A DNA stretch of 48,923 nucleotides, from assembly GCA_013289695.1 (NCBI GenBank), contig JABCZK010000036.1:1-48923 (forward strand), in the 5' to 3' direction. The notes below the pieces were generated by a model. It was given only the letters and a program-made list of their open reading frames with translations, was not told the DNA's origin and did not search any database. Numbering within the stretch: position 1 is the first letter of the stretch; each line of letters begins with the position of its first letter. Shown in pieces: positions 45,757 through 48,923 of this stretch. The stretch is from Acidobacteriota bacterium (GTDB lineage Bacteria; Acidobacteriota; Terriglobia; Acidiferrales; UBA7541). Made by a program: the position numbers and the translations under genes.

Positions 45757-47316
45757 ATGGCCGCCCCGGTTCAATTGGCAGCCATTGACGCCGGCTCGAA
45801 TGCGATTCGTTTGGTAATCGCCCGCGCCACATCTCCGAAGCACATCCAAATCCTAGATTGCGAGCGCGCCGCCGTGCGCCTGGGCCACAACGCGTTTACC
45901 CGCCGCGTCATCAGCGGCGACACCATCTCGCGCGCCGCGCGCGCCTTCCGCCAATTCCGCGATCGCATGGACCAATACAATGTCGGCGCCTATCGTGCAG
46001 TAGCCACCGCCGCGGCCCGCGAAGCGCGCAATTATCGCCGCCTGATGGATCGCGTGCAGCGCAAAGCCGGAATCGAACTCGAAGTAATCAGCAGCGAGGA
46101 AGAAGCGCGTCTGGTCTGCTCCGCCGTGCAGTGGGCTTTCGGCGATCGCATCCAGCCGCGCTTGATCTTCGATCTCGGCGGCGGCAGTCTTGAATTGAGT
46201 TTTTATCAGCGCGGTGTTCTCGAACAACGCATCGGCCTTCCCCTCGGCACCATCCGCCTGATGGAGACTTTTTCCATCGAAGGCGCGATTGACGAAGACA
46301 ACGCCAACCGCTTGCGTCACCACATCCTCGCCCTTCTGCGCAGCGCCATGCCTTCCCCGCCCCACCTCAGCCGCTCCATCGCCGTCGCCTGCGGCGGAAA
46401 CGCCGAAGCCCTCGTGCGCTTCGCAGCTGGCCCCATGGTCGAGCGCTTCCCTACGATCAATACGCGCCTGCTTCGCGATCAAACCTGGCGCATACTCGCG
46501 CTGGACGTGCCCGGCCGCATGCGCGTCTTCCGCATCCGCAAAGACCGCGCCGAAGTAATCGGCATCGCCGCGATTATTTTCAATACGCTCGCGAAATGGC
46601 TGGATCTGCGCACCATGCTCGTTCCCGGCGTCGGAGTCCGCGAAGGAATCCTGCTCGACCTCGTCGCCGAGCAATATTCCGTCCGCACCACGTCCGAAGA
46701 AGAAAAGGGCCGCGCCTCCGATCTCCTCGCCAGCACGCGCTGGTTCGCTCGCCGCCTCGATTACAATCCGCAGCACGCCGAGCAGGTCGCGCGCCTCGCG
46801 CTTTCGCTTTTCGATCAGCTCCGCCCCATCCACGAAATGGGCGCGGACCTGCGCCTGGTGCTGGAAATGGCCGCGCTCCTGCATGACGTCGGACATTTCG
46901 TCTCGCGCAAATCGCATCATCGCCACGGCGAATACCTCATCCGCAACGGAGAAATCCCCGAACTGCGCGGCTGGCGGCGCGACATGGTTGCCGCTCTGGT
47001 GCGTTACCATAATTCAAAATCCGAACCGCAGCTCGAGCACGCCTCCTACGCCGCGCTCGATGGCGAGCGAAGGCGCCACGCGCGGCTGCTCACCAGCCTG
47101 CTGCGCATCGCCGAAAAACTCGAATCCGAACACGCCCAGCGAATTTCCGGCGTGGACGTGCAAATTTCCGGCCGCAAGGCGATCTTCATCATCCGCGCAA
47201 TGGACGGCACGCGCCTCGACCTGCTGGGACTCGAACGCAAGTCCGGCCTCTTCGAAAAGGAATTTCACCTCAAGCCGGAATTCCGCCGGGCGCAAGGCAA
47301 AGAAAAGGTGGCATAG
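45757..47316 (+). CDS. ppx: Ppx/GppA phosphatase with C-terminal HD domain
   Basis: A 519-residue exopolyphosphatase or guanosine pentaphosphatase of the ASKHA fold. The start at 45757 (MAAPVQLAAID) fits the family N-terminus. DAGSNAIRL (11-19) and FDLGGGSLEL (about 148-157) are the two phosphate-binding loops. The C-terminal half has an HD-type motif LLHDVGHFVS with HHRHGEYLI. It removes terminal phosphate from polyphosphate or pppGpp. It sits in an operon with two kinase-like genes and sixA, opposite ppk2. Confidence 0.94.
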   Translation: MAAPVQLAAIDAGSNAIRLVIARATSPKHIQILDCERAAVRLGHNAFTRRVISGDTISRAARAFRQFRDRMDQYNVGAYRAVATAAAREARNYRRLMDRVQRKAGIELEVISSEEEARLVCSAVQWAFGDRIQPRLIFDLGGGSLELSFYQRGVLEQRIGLPLGTIRLMETFSIEGAIDEDNANRLRHHILALLRSAMPSPPHLSRSIAVACGGNAEALVRFAAGPMVERFPTINTRLLRDQTWRILALDVPGRMRVFRIRKDRAEVIGIAAIIFNTLAKWLDLRTMLVPGVGVREGILLDLVAEQYSVRTTSEEEKGRASDLLASTRWFARRLDYNPQHAEQVARLALSLFDQLRPIHEMGADLRLVLEMAALLHDVGHFVSRKSHHRHGEYLIRNGEIPELRGWRRDMVAALVRYHNSKSEPQLEHASYAALDGERRRHARLLTSLLRIAEKLESEHAQRISGVDVQISGRKAIFIIRAMDGTRLDLLGLERKSGLFEKEFHLKPEFRRAQGKEKVA

Positions 47317-47319
47317 ACC

Positions 47320-47814
47320 ATGATTCTGTATCTCGTACGTCACGGCATCGCCGTGGACCCCAACGATCCGAAATCTCCGCCCGAGCCGGAACGTCCGCTC
47401 ACCGCCAAAGGCGTGCAGAAAACACGCGCCGCCGCGCTGGGCCTGCAAGCGCTCGGCGTGAAGCCAGACGTACTAATCACCAGCCCCTACGTCCGCGCCG
47501 CGCAAACCGCTGAAATTTTCGCGGAGACGCTGGGCTTTTCGCCGCAAAAAATCCGTACACACGAAGGGCTGAAGCCCGCCGGCAATCCCGCGGACATCGT
47601 GAAAGAAGTGATCCGCCTGCGCGCCAAGGAAGTTATGTGTTTCGGCCACGCGCCACAACTGGACTTGATGATCGCGCACGTCACCGGCGCTCATGGGGTT
47701 TTCACATCGCTGAAAAAAGCAGGAGTCGCGTGCCTGGAACACACCGCAGGCCACGGCAGGTGGGAAGTTCTCTGGATCCTGACGCCGAAGATGCTGCGTC
47801 AACTGGCGGATTGA
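47320..47814 (+). CDS. sixA: Phosphohistidine phosphatase SixA
   Basis: A 164-residue member of the histidine phosphatase superfamily. LYLVRHG puts the nucleophile at H8; ITSPYVRAAQTAEI is the second conserved segment and CFGHAPQLD carries the second histidine. Starts 3 bases after ppx. SixA enzymes dephosphorylate phosphohistidine proteins and are often found with ppx/CHAD genes. Its end overlaps the convergent CHAD gene by 16 bases. Confidence 0.94.
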   Translation: MILYLVRHGIAVDPNDPKSPPEPERPLTAKGVQKTRAAALGLQALGVKPDVLITSPYVRAAQTAEIFAETLGFSPQKIRTHEGLKPAGNPADIVKEVIRLRAKEVMCFGHAPQLDLMIAHVTGAHGVFTSLKKAGVACLEHTAGHGRWEVLWILTPKMLRQLAD

Positions 47815-48713
47815 AGCCGCTGCGGCGCCGATCCCGCCGACGACTGCACAATATGTATGCCCTGAAATCCCGCGCGCCAAACCGGCCAAAGCGATTCTTT
47901 GCCGGCGCTCCCGACCACTGAGCGGAATTTCTCCAGCCGCGTCTTGCGCGCTTGTTCGATCAACTGAAACCACCGCAGTACGTCCACCTCTTGCAATTTG
48001 GCGCGATGCCGCCGGATTTCCGCGCGCAGCACATCCAAATCGTGTACTTCGCCCAGCAGGTCCTGAATGCGTTTCAGGTCGCTGCTCCACGGCTGGTGGC
48101 GCTGCGGCATGAAATTCTCCAGCGTGTAGCGGAACCCCTTCAGCCCAATCCGCAGGCGGTGCCAGGCGATCCGGCTGCGGCCTCTGCGCGCGCGCTCGTA
48201 AAGTTCAGCGGCCTCGTTCAAACGGGTTAACGCCAGCCGCTGGAACACCACGCTGTCCAGCGGAAAAAATTGCGCCTTCCCGCGCAGCTTCTGCACCGAT
48301 TTTCGCCAATCCTTGCAGTCAAAATCAGCCAAAGCCCGCCGCGCCTTCAGCCGATGTTCCTTCTGCGATTGAGCGAGCACCGTCAGCAAATGCTTGCGAA
48401 CCGGGTCGCCAGGCGCGGAGAGCTTCCTCAGCCACTCCTGCTCCACTTGCGTATCCCGCAGCGCGCCCAGGGCCCGAAACAGCCCGCGGCTCTGTTTCTT
48501 CAAGCCGCGCCAGCCGTGGTCCGGATTTACCTCGCTCAAAGCATCCGCCATCGTCCGGCAGCGCCGCAAAGCCACCCGCAAATCATGCACCTCGCGCGAT
48601 TTCCACCCGTTCTGCACCTCTTCAGCCAATTCCAGCACGCGGTTCATCCACACGTCCAGACCAATGCGTTTGGAGGGGGATTCAATAGGTAACGCCACTG
48701 CATGCGCGGTCAT
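47799..48713 (-). CDS. CHAD domain protein
   Basis: A 304-residue all-helical CHAD protein. The start at 48713 (MTAHAVAL) is preferred to the longer frame to 48773, which has no clear initiation site. Two four-helix repeats carry conserved basic and histidine residues: VHDLRVALRRCRTMADAL (about 43-60) and WHRLRIGLKGFRYTLENF (about 203-220). CHAD domains bind polyphosphate; here it sits beside ppk2, ppx and sixA, which supports a polyphosphate role. It overlaps sixA tail to tail. Confidence 0.93.
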   Translation of the reverse strand: MTAHAVALPIESPSKRIGLDVWMNRVLELAEEVQNGWKSREVHDLRVALRRCRTMADALSEVNPDHGWRGLKKQSRGLFRALGALRDTQVEQEWLRKLSAPGDPVRKHLLTVLAQSQKEHRLKARRALADFDCKDWRKSVQKLRGKAQFFPLDSVVFQRLALTRLNEAAELYERARRGRSRIAWHRLRIGLKGFRYTLENFMPQRHQPWSSDLKRIQDLLGEVHDLDVLRAEIRRHRAKLQEVDVLRWFQLIEQARKTRLEKFRSVVGSAGKESLWPVWRAGFQGIHIVQSSAGSAPQRLQSAS

Positions 48714-48877
48714 CAATACCAGCTTTCTCGGCAGCCAAAGCAGAAACGCCCATCCTACACCCCCGCACCCCACTTTTCCAAGCCGCGGGGGCCGGCGGGG
48801 CGCGCGACTTTAAAGGGAGAAGGGGCTAATATCGTTTTCGGGTGGCCATTTCCTTGCGTATATTATACGCTCGGAAC

Positions 48878-48883
48878 AGGAGG
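48878..48883 (+). promoter_or_regulatory. Ribosome binding site of the right-edge gene
   Basis: AGGAGG lies 8 bases before ATG 48892. A TATTAT (48861-48866) about 25 bases before the ATG may be the -10 of its promoter. Confidence 0.6.
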
Positions 48884-48891
48884 ACCACCAC

Positions 48892-48923
48892 ATGCCCCAG
48901 TCCCTTACGGATTTAGAACAGCG
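48892..48923 (+). CDS. Start of an unidentified gene, cut by the window edge
   Basis: An ATG after a perfect AGGAGG begins a frame reading MPQSLTDLEQ and continuing out of the window. Ten residues are too few to identify the product. The very strong ribosome site suggests high expression. Confidence 0.6.
   Translation, partial: MPQSLTDLEQ

Overview
The window is about 49 kb of GC-rich, gene-dense bacterial chromosome. It most likely comes from an Acidobacteriota (Terriglobia-type) genome. The reasons are a Gram-negative lipid A operon that uses LpxI, a complete alternative complex III operon joined to a caa3-type cytochrome oxidase, tandem DUF3857 transglutaminase-like exoproteins, and many short REP-like palindromes between genes. 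This assignment rests on gene content and is not proven. I see no rRNA, tRNA, CRISPR array, integrase, transposase or prophage gene.

Left part (1-16.1 kb). A plus-strand pair of secreted DUF3857 proteins comes first; one has an intact Cys-His-Asp triad and the other has lost its cysteine. On the minus strand follow a CreD-like membrane protein with a DUF3224 protein, then hflX, an LCM-family methyltransferase, a TetR regulator, miaA (preceded by a candidate 31-residue membrane peptide), and a compact envelope operon read fabZ-lpxA-lpxI-Gfo/Idh oxidoreductase-TonB-like protein. The oxidoreductase may be a GnnA-type enzyme that supplies an amino-sugar precursor to LpxA.

Middle (16.1-23.2 kb). 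A gene of an unnamed family is split by an in-frame TGA. It is followed by an M20 peptidase, a TPR/HExxH putative peptidase and an M1 peptidase. Dispersed hairpin repeats lie just after gene ends.

Respiratory block (23.2-35.9 kb). Thirteen to fourteen kilobases on the plus strand encode alternative complex III in the unusual order actC-actA-actB-actD-actE-actF, then a membrane protein of unknown function, a SCO copper chaperone and caa3 oxidase subunits II, I, III and IV. Electrons would pass from menaquinol through the ACIII hemes to the cytochrome c domain fused to subunit II and on to an A2-type oxygen-reducing subunit I.

Right part (35.9-48.9 kb). Convergent minus-strand genes encode FabF, ACP, a membrane-anchored cytochrome c, a P1 peptidase, a glutamate-carboxypeptidase-II-like M28 peptidase and a class III aminotransferase. 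The last 5.7 kb look like a polyphosphate/nucleotide module: ppk2 diverges from a tight operon of two thymidylate-kinase-like genes (the second with Arg in place of the P-loop Lys), a Ppx/GppA-HD phosphatase and sixA, with a CHAD-domain gene converging on it. This module is the best candidate for an undescribed functional unit. A new gene begins at the right edge.
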